A stretch of DNA of 64,000 nucleotides, from NCBI RefSeq assembly GCF_003952725.1, contig NZ_CP032509.1:2380001-2444000 (forward strand). Direction: 5' to 3'. This stretch comes from Georhizobium profundi. Its GTDB lineage: Bacteria > Pseudomonadota > Alphaproteobacteria > Rhizobiales > Rhizobiaceae. A program made the position numbers and the translations under genes. The notes beneath the pieces are model-generated. The model was not told the DNA's origin and did not search any database. It worked only from the letters and a program-made list of their open reading frames with translations. Positions 1 through 10,341 of this stretch are shown one piece after another; the first letter of the stretch is position 1, and each line of letters starts with the position of its first letter.

Positions 1-254
1 TCATCGGCTCGTTTCTGATGGGCGTGCTGGTGGAAGTGGTGGCGCGGCGCTTCGGCGCATCGGTCGAATTGCGGCTCTTCCTTGCCACGGGCGTGCTCGG
101 CGGCTACACGACCTTTTCCGCCTTCTCGCTGGACACGATCGTTCTCTGGGAGCGCGGCGCCCCGGGCCTCGCCGTCGCCTATGTGGGATTGAGTGTCTTG
201 CTCTCGCTTGCCGCGATCATCGGCGGGCTGTGGCTGGCGCGGACGGTTTTCTGA
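1..254 (+). CDS. crcB: Fluoride ion channel CrcB, C-terminal part (start lies before the window)
   Basis: This is the 3' end of a gene entering from the left edge; the frame is open from base 3. The roughly 84 visible residues carry the CrcB/Fluc signature GSFLMG followed by TGVLGGYTTFSAFS, then a last hydrophobic helix. CrcB proteins are small dimeric membrane channels that expel fluoride. The family is about 125 residues long, so about one third is missing. It is followed at once by rluC, an order common in rhizobia. Nothing is broken in the visible part. Confidence 0.9.
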   Translation, partial: IGSFLMGVLVEVVARRFGASVELRLFLATGVLGGYTTFSAFSLDTIVLWERGAPGLAVAYVGLSVLLSLAAIIGGLWLARTVF

Positions 255-271
255 ACGGGATTGTGAACGAT

Positions 272-1255
272 ATGGCAAGCGTCGAGCAACGCAAGGTGGA
301 CGGCGACGAAGCGGGCATGCGGCTCGACCGCTGGTTCAAGCAGCATTATCCGGGGCTCGGCTTCGGGCAGTTGCAGAAGCTTTTGCGCTCCGGGCAGATC
401 CGGGTCGATGGCGGGCGGGTGAAATCCGACACGCGGGTGCAGCCGGGCCAGATGGTGCGCGTGCCGCCGCTTGGCGTGGACGAGAAGAAGACCGGGCCGA
501 TCTCGCCGCGCGCGGTGCGTTCAGCACCCGACCACGAACTGCTCAGCCAGATGCTGATCTACGAGGACCCCAAGGTCTACGTTTTCAACAAGCCGGCCGG
601 CCTTGCGGTGCAGGGCGGATCGGGCCTGTCGCGCCATGTGGATGGCATGCTGGAAGTGTGGCGCAACAAGAAGGGCGAGAAGCCGCGGCTCGTCCACCGG
701 CTCGACCGCGAGACCTCCGGCGTGCTGGTCGTTGCCCGCACGCGCGGCGCGGCGCAGGCGCTGACGGCAGCGTTTCGCGAGCGGACGACCAAGAAGACCT
801 ATTGGGCGCTGGTGCGCGGCGTGCCGAAGAAGCGCGAAGACAAGATCTCGACCTGGCTGGTGAAGGAAGCGACGCCGGATGGCGACCGGATGCGCGTTGC
901 CAAGCATGGCGAGCCCGATGCCGACCACGCCGTTTCCTATTACCGGATCATCGAGCAGGCGGCGCAGAACCTCGCCTGGCTGGAGATGGAACCCTATACG
1001 GGCCGCACGCACCAGCTGCGCGTCCACGCCGCCCACATCGGCCATCCGATTCTCGGCGATCCGAAATATTTCGACGCGGACGAGAACTGGACGCTGCCGG
1101 GCGGCATGCAGAACCGGCTGCATCTGCACGCGCGGCGGATCATCATTCCAAATCCCGCGGGTGGATCGATCGACGTGACGGCGGAGCTGCCGCCGCACAT
1201 GGTACAGAGCTTCAACCTCATCGGTTTCGACGAGGCGGAAGGTGCGACGGACTGA
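272..1255 (+). CDS. rluC: RluC/RluD-type 23S rRNA pseudouridine synthase
   Basis: The product (327 residues from this start) isomerises uridines to pseudouridine in large-subunit rRNA. An N-terminal S4 RNA-binding domain (about residues 12-70, beginning AGMRLDRWFKQ) precedes the catalytic domain, which holds HRLDRETSGVLVVART with the catalytic Asp. The C-terminal part has GRTHQLRVHAAHIGHPILGD. An ATG at 230 is in frame but lies inside crcB; the ATG at 272 gives the usual N-terminus with the S4 domain close to the start. The family is certain; the exact target (RluC against RluD) is inferred from similarity to rhizobial RluC. Confidence 0.88.
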   Translation: MASVEQRKVDGDEAGMRLDRWFKQHYPGLGFGQLQKLLRSGQIRVDGGRVKSDTRVQPGQMVRVPPLGVDEKKTGPISPRAVRSAPDHELLSQMLIYEDPKVYVFNKPAGLAVQGGSGLSRHVDGMLEVWRNKKGEKPRLVHRLDRETSGVLVVARTRGAAQALTAAFRERTTKKTYWALVRGVPKKREDKISTWLVKEATPDGDRMRVAKHGEPDADHAVSYYRIIEQAAQNLAWLEMEPYTGRTHQLRVHAAHIGHPILGDPKYFDADENWTLPGGMQNRLHLHARRIIIPNPAGGSIDVTAELPPHMVQSFNLIGFDEAEGATD

Positions 1256-1260
1256 CGGAC

Positions 1261-2103
1261 ATGGCTGAAAACGACGACAAGCACTCCGGCAGCCGCGACG
1301 ACGGGTCGATGCGCGATATCTTTGCGGAGCTTTCCGAAGCGGCGATGAGCGATCCGGACCCGGTGCGGCGCGCGCAGAAGCAGATGCAGAAGCCGCTGCC
1401 GAAGCGCTTCTACAAGCAGGCCGGGTTCGCCGAGCACGACGAGGGCGGCTTCCTGGTGACCCTCGACGGGCGGCCGGTTCGCACGCCGGCGCGGCTTTTG
1501 CTGACGCTGCCGAGCGCCGTGACGGCGGAAAAGACGGCCGCCGAATGGGACGCGCAGGCCGAAACGATCGATCCGGCGACGATGCCGCTGACACGGCTCG
1601 CCAATACGGCGATCGACGGCATTGCGCAGGACACGCAGGCCGTGGCCGAGGACGTGCTGCGCTTTGCCGGCACGGACCTCATCTGCTACCGCGCGGGCGG
1701 GCCCGAGCGGCTGGTGGAGCGCCAGAGCGAGGAATGGGACCCGGTGCTCGACTGGGCGCAGGCGGAGCTTGCGGCACGCTTCGTGCTGGCCGAAGGCGTG
1801 ATGCATGTGGCGCAGCCGCGCGAGACGCTGGCCGCCTTCGGTGCGGCGCTCAAGGCTTTTACCCAGCCGCTCGATCTTGCGGCGTTGCATCTGGCGACGA
1901 GCCTGACGGGCTCGGCGCTGATCGCCATGGCGCTGGCCAAAGGCGCTCTTGCGCCCGACGAGGCGTGGGAGAAGGCGCATCTCGACGAGAACTGGAACGC
2001 CGAGCTGTGGGGCGAGGATTACGAAGCGGCCAAGCGCCGGGAAAGCCGTCGGCGTGATTTCGATGCCGCTGCTTTCGTCCTGCTTGCCAGACGGAACGGT
2101 TGA
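1261..2103 (+). CDS. ATP12-family F1-ATPase assembly chaperone
   Basis: A 280-residue protein. After a charged N-terminal tail comes the ATP12 core: KRFYKQAGF, GFLVTLDGRPVRTPAR, the WDAQAETIDPATMPLTRLANT block and a helical C-terminus ending in RRRDFDAAAFVL. In mitochondria Atp12 chaperones the F1 alpha subunit; the alphaproteobacterial homologue is believed to do likewise. It starts five bases after rluC stops, so the two are probably cotranscribed. A HAD hydrolase often found between them in Rhizobium is absent here. Confidence 0.9.
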   Translation: MAENDDKHSGSRDDGSMRDIFAELSEAAMSDPDPVRRAQKQMQKPLPKRFYKQAGFAEHDEGGFLVTLDGRPVRTPARLLLTLPSAVTAEKTAAEWDAQAETIDPATMPLTRLANTAIDGIAQDTQAVAEDVLRFAGTDLICYRAGGPERLVERQSEEWDPVLDWAQAELAARFVLAEGVMHVAQPRETLAAFGAALKAFTQPLDLAALHLATSLTGSALIAMALAKGALAPDEAWEKAHLDENWNAELWGEDYEAAKRRESRRRDFDAAAFVLLARRNG

Positions 2104-2175
2104 GGCATTCTGCCGCCCGGCCATCAACGATCACGACCATAAAGACCGACACTGAGATCTGCGGGAGGAACGCGC

Positions 2176-3708
<1,533 letters not shown>

Positions 3709-3755
3709 GAGCTTTTCTCCTGCACGCCAAAATAGCTGTGGTAGTGCGCCGAATG

Positions 3756-3807
3756 TTGCGTGCGTTTAATTTATTTCCCCTCTAATGATGGATAAATTCT
3801 TAAACGC
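3756..3807 (+). promoter_or_regulatory. Candidate promoter with inverted repeat upstream of the AT-rich cassette
   Basis: TTGCGT at 3756-3761 and TCTAAT at 3781-3786 resemble -35 and -10 boxes, with a long 19-base spacer. GCGTTTAA at 3762-3769 is repeated inverted as TTAAACGC at 3800-3807, bracketing the putative -10. This placement suits autorepression by the HTH protein encoded in the cassette. The repeat is seen directly; its function is inferred. Confidence 0.35.
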
Positions 3808-3816
3808 GAGGTTCGC

Positions 3817-4467
3817 ATGTCGCCGTTTAACACTGCCATCATCGACAATCCTATCGACGTGAGCCGTCGTCTTGCGGATTTCGAGCTGACGATTGACCAA
3901 ATTCTAGCAATTCGCGATTCCGCGCGCGCCGCTTCAGACGATGCAAGCCCGTTAATGCCTCAGAATGCGCCTGGGACGCTGGCCTATATCCATGGTGTCG
4001 GAGCGTTGCGTTCACAGATCATAGATATGGATTGGTCGATCGACAGGACACTTGGCGTCGAGGCCGTAATCAATACGAAGCTTGGCTTTCGTATAGGATT
4101 CCAAAACGTGGATCGCTCATGCGACTCCACTTTTCCGCCGATGCCTCGCTCTGAAAAGGGTAACGGAGCAGCGCAATTGTGCCGGCTACCTCTATTCGAT
4201 TTTTTCGGCGTGGTGTTGGAGACCGATGCTGATCGCGTACCAGTTGATAACCGGCATGATAGTGGAGCTGAAATAGTCACTTATTTCGTTATGGTGGGCG
4301 AAGACGGAAGCGTCGAACTGTCCTGTCCAATCATCGCGAATAAAAGGTATGCGCAGTTTGTGGAGCGCATTTTCATAGATCGTCCTGATGATGACTGGCT
4401 GGCGCGTCTCGATCCCGAAACCGCACCAATCGACGATTTCGACGTTACAGTCACTTTTAAGAATTGA
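3817..4467 (+). CDS. Unknown protein paired with an XRE/ImmA-IrrE gene
   Basis: A 216-residue soluble protein that I do not recognise as a named family. It has no signal peptide or membrane segment. Its base composition and codon use (many A/T-ending codons) differ clearly from the GC-rich pccB and DUF1217 genes around it. GAGG lies 5 bases before the ATG. The stop overlaps the next gene as TGATG, so the two are probably translationally coupled. By position it could be the partner or target of the HTH-metalloprotease encoded next, as in other regulator-protease pairs. That is context only, not homology. Confidence 0.75.
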   Translation: MSPFNTAIIDNPIDVSRRLADFELTIDQILAIRDSARAASDDASPLMPQNAPGTLAYIHGVGALRSQIIDMDWSIDRTLGVEAVINTKLGFRIGFQNVDRSCDSTFPPMPRSEKGNGAAQLCRLPLFDFFGVVLETDADRVPVDNRHDSGAEIVTYFVMVGEDGSVELSCPIIANKRYAQFVERIFIDRPDDDWLARLDPETAPIDDFDVTVTFKN

Positions 4468-5549
4468 TGAGTGTGATGTTTTGTGCGGACCGACTAAAGG
4501 TTGCTCGCTACCGGAGAAAACTAACTGGTAAGCAGCTTGCCGCTTTGGCTGATTTAACGGATGTAACAGTGTCGAAAGTTGAGAATGGCCATCAACCGGA
4601 CGACTTCACTGCACAAAAGTTGGCGAAAGCACTAAATTTTCCGATTCAATTCTTTTTTATGGACCGGCCTGAAATTCTTGAGCCCCAAGCAGTTTCATTC
4701 CGTAGCTTAAAGAAAATGAAGGCAGCAGAGCGTAATGCTTCGCTAGCGGCCGGTTCGATGGGCATCGCTCTTTTTGATTGGATAAATTCCCGATTTGATT
4801 TGCCCGCGCCAGATCTGATTGATTTGAGCCGTGAACAAAGTAGGCCTGATGTCGCAGCTCGTTTGTTGCGCCAACATTGGGGACTTGGAGACAGGCCAGT
4901 AGGAAATATTCTTCGATTATTTGAATCGAAGGGAATACGCGTCTTGTCTCTATCTGAGAATACTCTGAATGTTGATGCGTATTCATTTTGGCATGCAGAT
5001 AATCCCTATATATTTTTAAACCAAATGAAGACGGCAGAAAGGTCAAATTTCGACGCCGCCCACGAGTTGGGGCATTTGGTGCTACATTTTCACGCTCAGG
5101 CTGAATCACTGCCAGATGAGGACGCTGAAAGGCAAGCCAACAACTTTGCATCAGCATTTTTAATGCCGGATGCTGATCTTAAGAGCACCTTATCAAACGT
5201 TTATAGTTCCTCACAGATCATCCGCGCAAAGGTGCGGTGGAAGGTCTCTGCGATGGCTCTTGCTACTCGGCTCCACCAACTTGGTATGCTTTCCGATTGG
5301 AACTACCGGTCAATCATTATCGACTTGGGGCAGCGGGGATACAGAAAAAGTGAGCCTTTAGGCGTGGAACGCGAAATCTCCACGTTACTTGCAAAAATAC
5401 TTTCTGCGCTTTGGTCGAAGGGCATTACGAAGAACGAGATTGCCGAGGAATTGAACATGCCTCGTGAAGAGATCGAGTCCTTATTGTTCGGATTAGCGGG
5501 ACCAATACGCTCACGACCTAACCGTTCAGATTTAACTCTTGTGAGATAG
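4467..5549 (+). CDS. XRE-family HTH regulator fused to an ImmA/IrrE metallopeptidase domain
   Basis: About 360 residues. An N-terminal XRE helix-turn-helix (LTGKQLAALADLTDVTVSKVENG, split here as GKQLAALADLT and TVSKVENG) is followed by an IrrE N-terminal-like/ImmA metallopeptidase domain with the zinc motif in FDAAHELGHLVLHFH and a downstream ERQANNFASAFLMP, the usual third-ligand region. A C-terminal helical segment follows. Such proteins cleave or control regulators in phage, ICE and toxin-antitoxin settings. TTG at 4464 and ATG at 4476 are alternative starts; 4467 is preferred for the TGATG overlap. AT-rich like its partner. Confidence 0.85.
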   Translation: MSVMFCADRLKVARYRRKLTGKQLAALADLTDVTVSKVENGHQPDDFTAQKLAKALNFPIQFFFMDRPEILEPQAVSFRSLKKMKAAERNASLAAGSMGIALFDWINSRFDLPAPDLIDLSREQSRPDVAARLLRQHWGLGDRPVGNILRLFESKGIRVLSLSENTLNVDAYSFWHADNPYIFLNQMKTAERSNFDAAHELGHLVLHFHAQAESLPDEDAERQANNFASAFLMPDADLKSTLSNVYSSSQIIRAKVRWKVSAMALATRLHQLGMLSDWNYRSIIIDLGQRGYRKSEPLGVEREISTLLAKILSALWSKGITKNEIAEELNMPREEIESLLFGLAGPIRSRPNRSDLTLVR

Positions 5550-5672
5550 TAGCTCGTGCGATGTTCAATATGGGGATTGGAATCGAGACCTATGGCCACA
5601 CCACACCCCCCACCAGCCCCACGCAAGCCCAGTCCCTGACACTCCGCGCACCTCACGTCGCGGAGTCGCTGC

Positions 5673-7850
5673 ATGCTTTCGACCTATCTCAGTTACAACC
5701 TCATCGATCGCGACATGTCGCGCAGCATCGGGCGGGTGGCGGATGATGCGGTGGTGGCGCGGGAGGCGCAGTATTATCGCGAGACGATCGGCAAGATTTC
5801 CACGGTCGAGGAGTTTCTCGACGATTACCGCGTCTACTCCTATGCGATGAAGGCCTACGGGCTGGAAGAGATGACCTATGCGCGCGCCTTCATGCGGCAG
5901 GTGCTGGAAAGCGATCTCTCCGACAGCGACAGTTTCGCCAACAAGCTCGAGGACGAGCGCTATCGGAACTTCGCGAAGGCGTTTTCCTTTGCCGGCAATG
6001 CAGAAGCGCAGGTGAAGCCGGACATCCAGTCTGACCGGCAGACCGAGGATCTGATCGGGCTTTACGATGTGAGCGTGCAGAATGCCGGCCGTGCCTATGC
6101 GGCGGAATTCGAAAACTACAAGGCGCGCATCGGCCAGATCACCAATGTCGACGAGTTCCTGGCCGACCGGCGGCTGGTCGAGGTTGCGCTAAAGGCCAAT
6201 GTGATCGACACGCGCTATTATTCGGCCGATTTTCTGCGGGAGATTCTCACGAGCGATCTCTCCGATCCGACCAGTTTCGCCAACCGGCCGGAGAACCGGA
6301 ACTATCTTTCGCTGGCTCAGCAGTTCAATTTCCAGGCAGACGGGTCGCTGGCCAGCGGCGTTCCTGCGCAAACGGCGGAGCAGGTTCGAAAGACGACGGA
6401 GGACTATCTGTTCGACGTGCCGGACCGGATCGTGCCGCTGGCCGCCGATCTGATGACCAGCTATTTCAACGAGAAGATCGGCACGATCACCAATGTCGAC
6501 GATCTGCTGGCCGATCCGAAGCTCGTCAACTATCTCTGGACCGCCTACGACCAGCCGGCTTCGCTGACGCGGCGTGCCGATATTCGTGCTGCGCTGACGA
6601 GCGATCTCTCCGACCCGACGAGCTTTGCCCGCACGACACCGAACAGCGCGCTTCGGGAGATGGCCCGCCTGTTCAACTTCGGCACGGATGGTGAGGCGAT
6701 CGGCCCTGCGCAGACGACCGAGCAGCGGACGACGCTCAACCGGGCATTCATGTCGAATTACGACAATGCCGGCGAACGCCGCGACGCGACACGCGAAAGC
6801 GTGTTCCGCTCGGCCATGGCGACGGTTAATTCCGTCGATGCGCTGATGCGCGATGCCGCGCTCTACAATTACGTCATGCAGGCCTATGGGCTTGATCCTC
6901 TTACGGAAACGAAGGATGCCGTGAAGCGTGCGCTGACCAGCGACCTCAACGATCCGAACAGCTTTGCCAACCAGCCGCGCAATGCGCGCTTCCGTGGCCT
7001 TGCCGAGGCGTTCAATTTCGGCGCGGATGGGCTTGCGACCACGGCGCGGCGCGCGCAATCGGAAGCGCAGGTCAATGCCTTCACCGCCGACTATCTCGAA
7101 CGGGCCGAGCTTCTGGGGCTGACGGAGGATCAGGCGGAAACCGAGGTGCGCTACTATCGCGAGCAGATCGCCAAGGTCTCATCGATCGACCAGCTTCTGG
7201 CGGATCGGCGCGTGGTTGCCGTGCTTCTGCAGAGCCAGGGTTATGATCCCGAGGTGATCGACACCCGCACGCTGCGCGACGTGCTGACGAGCGACGTGGA
7301 CGATCCGGACAGCTTCGTGAACACGCAATCCGATCGCAGCCTGCGGCTTCTGGCGGCGAGCTTCAATTTCAACACCGACGGGACGATCGACCGGGAAGTG
7401 ACCGGCAAGGTGCAGTCGGAAGCCGACATAATCCAGACGGAAGAATTCTATTTGCGCCAGACGCTGGAAGAAGAGGCGGGCCTGGAAAACGAGGGCGTGC
7501 GGCTTGCGCTTTATTTCAAGCGCATGGCGGGCGAGATCAAAAGCCCGTTCGACATCCTGGCGGATCCTGCGCTGCAGCAGGTGGTGCGCGTGGCGCTCGG
7601 CCTGCCGCAGGAGATCGCCCAGTCCGACATCGACGCGCAGGCGCGCATGATCGAGGACCGGTTGGATCTTTCATCCTTCTCCGATCCGCGCGAGCTCGAC
7701 AAGTTCCTCGTGCAGTTCGCCGCGCTCTTCGACATGGAAAACAACAATTTCCAGGATCCGGCGCTGGCACTCTTTTCGTCCAATGCCGGTGCGGCGCTCG
7801 GCGCGGACATGCTGAGCAGTCTCGCGCAGATCAATCGTCGCGGGTTCTAG
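5673..7850 (+). CDS. DUF1217 repeat protein
   Basis: A 725-residue protein built of tandem DUF1217 units. Five clear copies end in variants of TSDLSDPTSFAN (ESDLSDSDSFAN, TSDLSDPTSFAN, TSDLSDPTSFAR, TSDLNDPNSFAN, TSDVDDPDSFVN), each followed by a hydrophobic LAxxFNF block; a degenerate sixth unit closes the protein. DUF1217 proteins are common in Rhizobiales and often lie in flagellar clusters, but no flagellar gene is seen here. The start has GGAG about 8 bases upstream. Function unknown. Confidence 0.88.
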   Translation: MLSTYLSYNLIDRDMSRSIGRVADDAVVAREAQYYRETIGKISTVEEFLDDYRVYSYAMKAYGLEEMTYARAFMRQVLESDLSDSDSFANKLEDERYRNFAKAFSFAGNAEAQVKPDIQSDRQTEDLIGLYDVSVQNAGRAYAAEFENYKARIGQITNVDEFLADRRLVEVALKANVIDTRYYSADFLREILTSDLSDPTSFANRPENRNYLSLAQQFNFQADGSLASGVPAQTAEQVRKTTEDYLFDVPDRIVPLAADLMTSYFNEKIGTITNVDDLLADPKLVNYLWTAYDQPASLTRRADIRAALTSDLSDPTSFARTTPNSALREMARLFNFGTDGEAIGPAQTTEQRTTLNRAFMSNYDNAGERRDATRESVFRSAMATVNSVDALMRDAALYNYVMQAYGLDPLTETKDAVKRALTSDLNDPNSFANQPRNARFRGLAEAFNFGADGLATTARRAQSEAQVNAFTADYLERAELLGLTEDQAETEVRYYREQIAKVSSIDQLLADRRVVAVLLQSQGYDPEVIDTRTLRDVLTSDVDDPDSFVNTQSDRSLRLLAASFNFNTDGTIDREVTGKVQSEADIIQTEEFYLRQTLEEEAGLENEGVRLALYFKRMAGEIKSPFDILADPALQQVVRVALGLPQEIAQSDIDAQARMIEDRLDLSSFSDPRELDKFLVQFAALFDMENNNFQDPALALFSSNAGAALGADMLSSLAQINRRGF

Positions 7851-7887
7851 AGTGAGGCGTTGATCTCAGAGTGTTGATCTCAGGCGG

Positions 7888-8763
7888 TCAGGCGCAGGCG
7901 GAACGCAGCGCCTCTGCCTTGGCGACGGCCTCACGGCCGTCGCGGGCAAGCGCATCGGCGCCCATGCGCTCGGCGTGGGACGGGTCGCGCGAGAAGGCGG
8001 CGCCCCCGGTGAGGATGCCTACCTTGGGGTTGCGCGAGCGGGCGCGCACCTTGCCGATATCGGCACGGGTCGCGTCCACATGTTCCTCGAAGCCGACGGA
8101 CAGGCCGACGACCGCATACCATTCCTGGCCGACCATGCGGATGAGCGGCGCGCCGCTTTCCACGTCGGGCCCACCATCCACTTCCCAGCCGGCAAGCCGC
8201 AGGAATTCGGCAACGATGAGCAGCCCGAAGGCGTGCTGTTCGTTGCGGGCGGTGGCCAGCACGATGCGACGCGTGGCATCCTGGTTGAGTGCGCCGTAGC
8301 AGCTGTCGCTGGTCAGCTCATGAACGAGCGATTGCAGGCGCGCGAGCCCGACCGTCACGTCGATGAAGCTCAGTTCGTCGCGCTCCCACATGAGGCCGAG
8401 ACGGTGCGCGACGGGTGCGAGAAGGCCGAGATAGACCGTTTCGAGCTGCATGCCCCGGCTGCGGCGGCTTTGCAGATATTCCACGCATGCGGCGGTATCT
8501 GCCTCGACGACGATGTGCAGAAGCTCGTTGACGTCGCGGGCCGAGGGCCGTGAGACGTCGCTCGCGATTTCGTGCGGCTGACGCAGGGCGGCGCTTTCGG
8601 CAATGAGAAGGCGCGGCACGACCTGGTTTTCAATGACTGATCTTAGGAATGTCCGATCGGAATCTGTCTGCGCCGATCCGCAATCGACATGTCCCACAAC
8701 TGCATCCGATGCGGCGCCTGCCGATTGATCGACAGGTCCACGGCGGCTATGCCCCTCCGGCAT
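7888..8763 (-). CDS. Cobalamin-binding-domain regulator, AerR/PpaA-like
   Basis: A 291-residue protein with a helical B12-cap region followed by a Rossmann-like B12-binding domain. The block WERDELSFIDVTVGLARLQ, then NEQHAFGLL and a late GILTGGAAF, matches the pattern of the AerR/PpaA class of cobalamin-dependent regulators, which modulate PpsR/CrtJ repressors in photosynthetic relatives. The classical DxHxxG motif is absent, as in that class. No photosynthesis or ppsR gene is visible, so the target is unknown. A perfect inverted repeat lies just upstream. Confidence 0.75.
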   Translation of the reverse strand: MPEGHSRRGPVDQSAGAASDAVVGHVDCGSAQTDSDRTFLRSVIENQVVPRLLIAESAALRQPHEIASDVSRPSARDVNELLHIVVEADTAACVEYLQSRRSRGMQLETVYLGLLAPVAHRLGLMWERDELSFIDVTVGLARLQSLVHELTSDSCYGALNQDATRRIVLATARNEQHAFGLLIVAEFLRLAGWEVDGGPDVESGAPLIRMVGQEWYAVVGLSVGFEEHVDATRADIGKVRARSRNPKVGILTGGAAFSRDPSHAERMGADALARDGREAVAKAEALRSACA

Positions 8764-8777
8764 ATGCTACCCCTTGG

Positions 8778-8807
8778 TATGTCGCATCCTCCCGAAGGTG
8801 CGACATA
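8778..8807. promoter_or_regulatory. 9-bp perfect inverted repeat upstream of the B12-domain gene
   Basis: TATGTCGCA (8778-8786) is repeated inverted as TGCGACATA (8799-8807) with a 12-base spacer. It starts 15 bases before the ATG of the B12-domain gene on the minus strand, so it is either an operator over the transcription start or a leader hairpin. The repeat is seen directly; its role is inferred. Confidence 0.5.
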
Positions 8808-8994
8808 TTGGATGCTATGCCTGTAGAATTGCGTTGACGACGGTGGAAATCGCCACCGATTTTTTCCGATATTTTGAATATATCGCCAACTGCTAATTAA
8901 TGCGCATGCGGCCTAACACAGCCGCATTTGACCAATCGTTCGAATTTACGAGACTTTAGCCGGTTTTTTTAAAGCACATGCTTACGATGCCGGA

Positions 8995-9828
8995 CTAGAG
9001 GCGCGCGCGGTGCCAGCGCAGATGATCGTCCATGAAGGTGGAGATGAAGAAGTAGGAGTGGTCGTAGCCGGGCTGCATGCGAAGCTTCAACGGAATGTTC
9101 GCGGCATTGCAGGCTTCCTCGAGAAGCCAGGGTCGCAGACCGTTTTCTAGAAAGCCATCGGCATCGCCCTGATCCACGAGAAACTCGGCGAAGCGGTGGC
9201 CGTTCTCGATCAGCCGCGTGGCGTCATAGTCTCGCCATGCCGACGACTCGGCACCCAAATATTTCTCAAAGGCACCTTTCGACCAGTCAGCCGTGCTCGG
9301 CTGCACGATCGGCGCGAAGGCCGAGCAGGACTTGAAGCGATCGGGATTGCGCAATGCCATCACCAGCGCGCCATGCCCGCCCATCGAGTGGCCGAAGATG
9401 CCCTGGCGATTCATGTCCGCTGCAGGAAACTCGGTGGCGATGAGGCCCGACAGTTCGTCCAGGATGTAGCTGTACATGCGGTAATGCTGGGAATAGGGCG
9501 CCTCGGTCGCATCGACATAGAAGCCGGCGCCCTTGCCGAATTGCCAGTTGTCGGGCTCGTCGGCCACGTCGTCGCCGCGAGGGCTGGTATCCGGGCACAC
9601 GATGATCAGGCCGAGTTCGGCCGCAAGCCGGCGATACTCGCCCTTGTCCATGACGTTCTGATGGGTGCAGGTGAGGCCGGAGAGGTACCAGAGAACCGGA
9701 GCCTTGGCGCCTTCAGCCAGCGGCGGCACGAAGACGGCGAAGGTCATTTCGCAATTGGTGACGGCGGAGGGATGGGAATAGACGCCCTGGATGCCGCCAT
9801 GGGCCTTGGTCTGCGAAACTGTCTTCAT
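8995..9828 (-). CDS. fghA: S-formylglutathione hydrolase
   Basis: A 277-residue esterase D-type alpha/beta hydrolase that converts S-formylglutathione to formate and glutathione, the second step of glutathione-dependent formaldehyde oxidation. The nucleophile elbow GHSMGG (Ser about 148), an Asp in DQGDADGF and a His in PGYDHSYFF form the triad. LSGLTCTHQN near residue 50 is typical. The usual partner, glutathione-dependent formaldehyde dehydrogenase (adhC/frmA), is not adjacent. Confidence 0.95.
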   Translation of the reverse strand: MKTVSQTKAHGGIQGVYSHPSAVTNCEMTFAVFVPPLAEGAKAPVLWYLSGLTCTHQNVMDKGEYRRLAAELGLIIVCPDTSPRGDDVADEPDNWQFGKGAGFYVDATEAPYSQHYRMYSYILDELSGLIATEFPAADMNRQGIFGHSMGGHGALVMALRNPDRFKSCSAFAPIVQPSTADWSKGAFEKYLGAESSAWRDYDATRLIENGHRFAEFLVDQGDADGFLENGLRPWLLEEACNAANIPLKLRMQPGYDHSYFFISTFMDDHLRWHRARL

Positions 9829-9870
9829 GGGCTGTTACCTCGAATGCTGTTGGCGGCTGTCGCAACCATA

Positions 9871-10341
9871 TCATCTCGACCGATCGGACATAGCCCGACG
9901 AAGGAGCCGGTCGAGCGTTTCCAGAAAGGCGGATCGGTCGCGCTGGGAAAACGATGGGTTGTAGCCCTTGATCGCACCCGATTCGCGCAGGTGCTGGCCG
10001 AGATCGCGCATCGCGGTCGCCATGCCGATGGATGTCTGGTCGAAGATGCGACCTGTCGGGCCGGTCACATGGGCGCCAGCCTCCACGCAGCGCCCGGCAA
10101 GCGGCACGTCGGCGGTCACGACGATATCCCCCGGTTTGACGGCATCGGCGATCCAGTCGTCGGCCGCATCGAAACTTGCCGACACGACGACGTTGACGAT
10201 CATCGGATCACGCGAGGGCCGCAGGCCAGAATTGGCGACGAACACCGTTTTGACCCCATGACGCTCGGCGACCTTGAGGATCTCGGGCTTCACCGGGCAG
10301 GCATCGGCGTCCACATAGATGACGGGGTTCTCAGCGCCCAT
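9871..10341 (-). CDS. UPF0178 (DUF188, YaiI/YqxD) family protein
   Basis: 156 residues from the ATG at 10341, which has a good GAGGA site. The family signature [13 protein letters not shown] is at the N-terminus, with later [12 protein letters not shown] and the G.T..S.G...A block. The fold is PIN-like; biochemical function is unknown. The open frame extends upstream to 10458, but that extension lacks family similarity. Transcribed divergently from rpiA. Confidence 0.9.
   Translation of the reverse strand: MGAENPVIYVDADACPVKPEILKVAERHGVKTVFVANSGLRPSRDPMIVNVVVSASFDAADDWIADAVKPGDIVVTADVPLAGRCVEAGAHVTGPTGRIFDQTSIGMATAMRDLGQHLRESGAIKGYNPSFSQRDRSAFLETLDRLLRRAMSDRSR

Noticed and set aside
193..2103. 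636-codon frame spanning crcB end, rluC and the ATP12 gene
   Set aside because: Only its last 280 codons (from 1261) match a family; the front is out-of-frame rluC sequence.
8780..8805. PpsR/CrtJ-type site TGT-N12-ACA upstream of the AerR-like gene
   Set aside because: TGT and ACA here are 20 bases apart, not 12; only the inverted repeat itself is supported.
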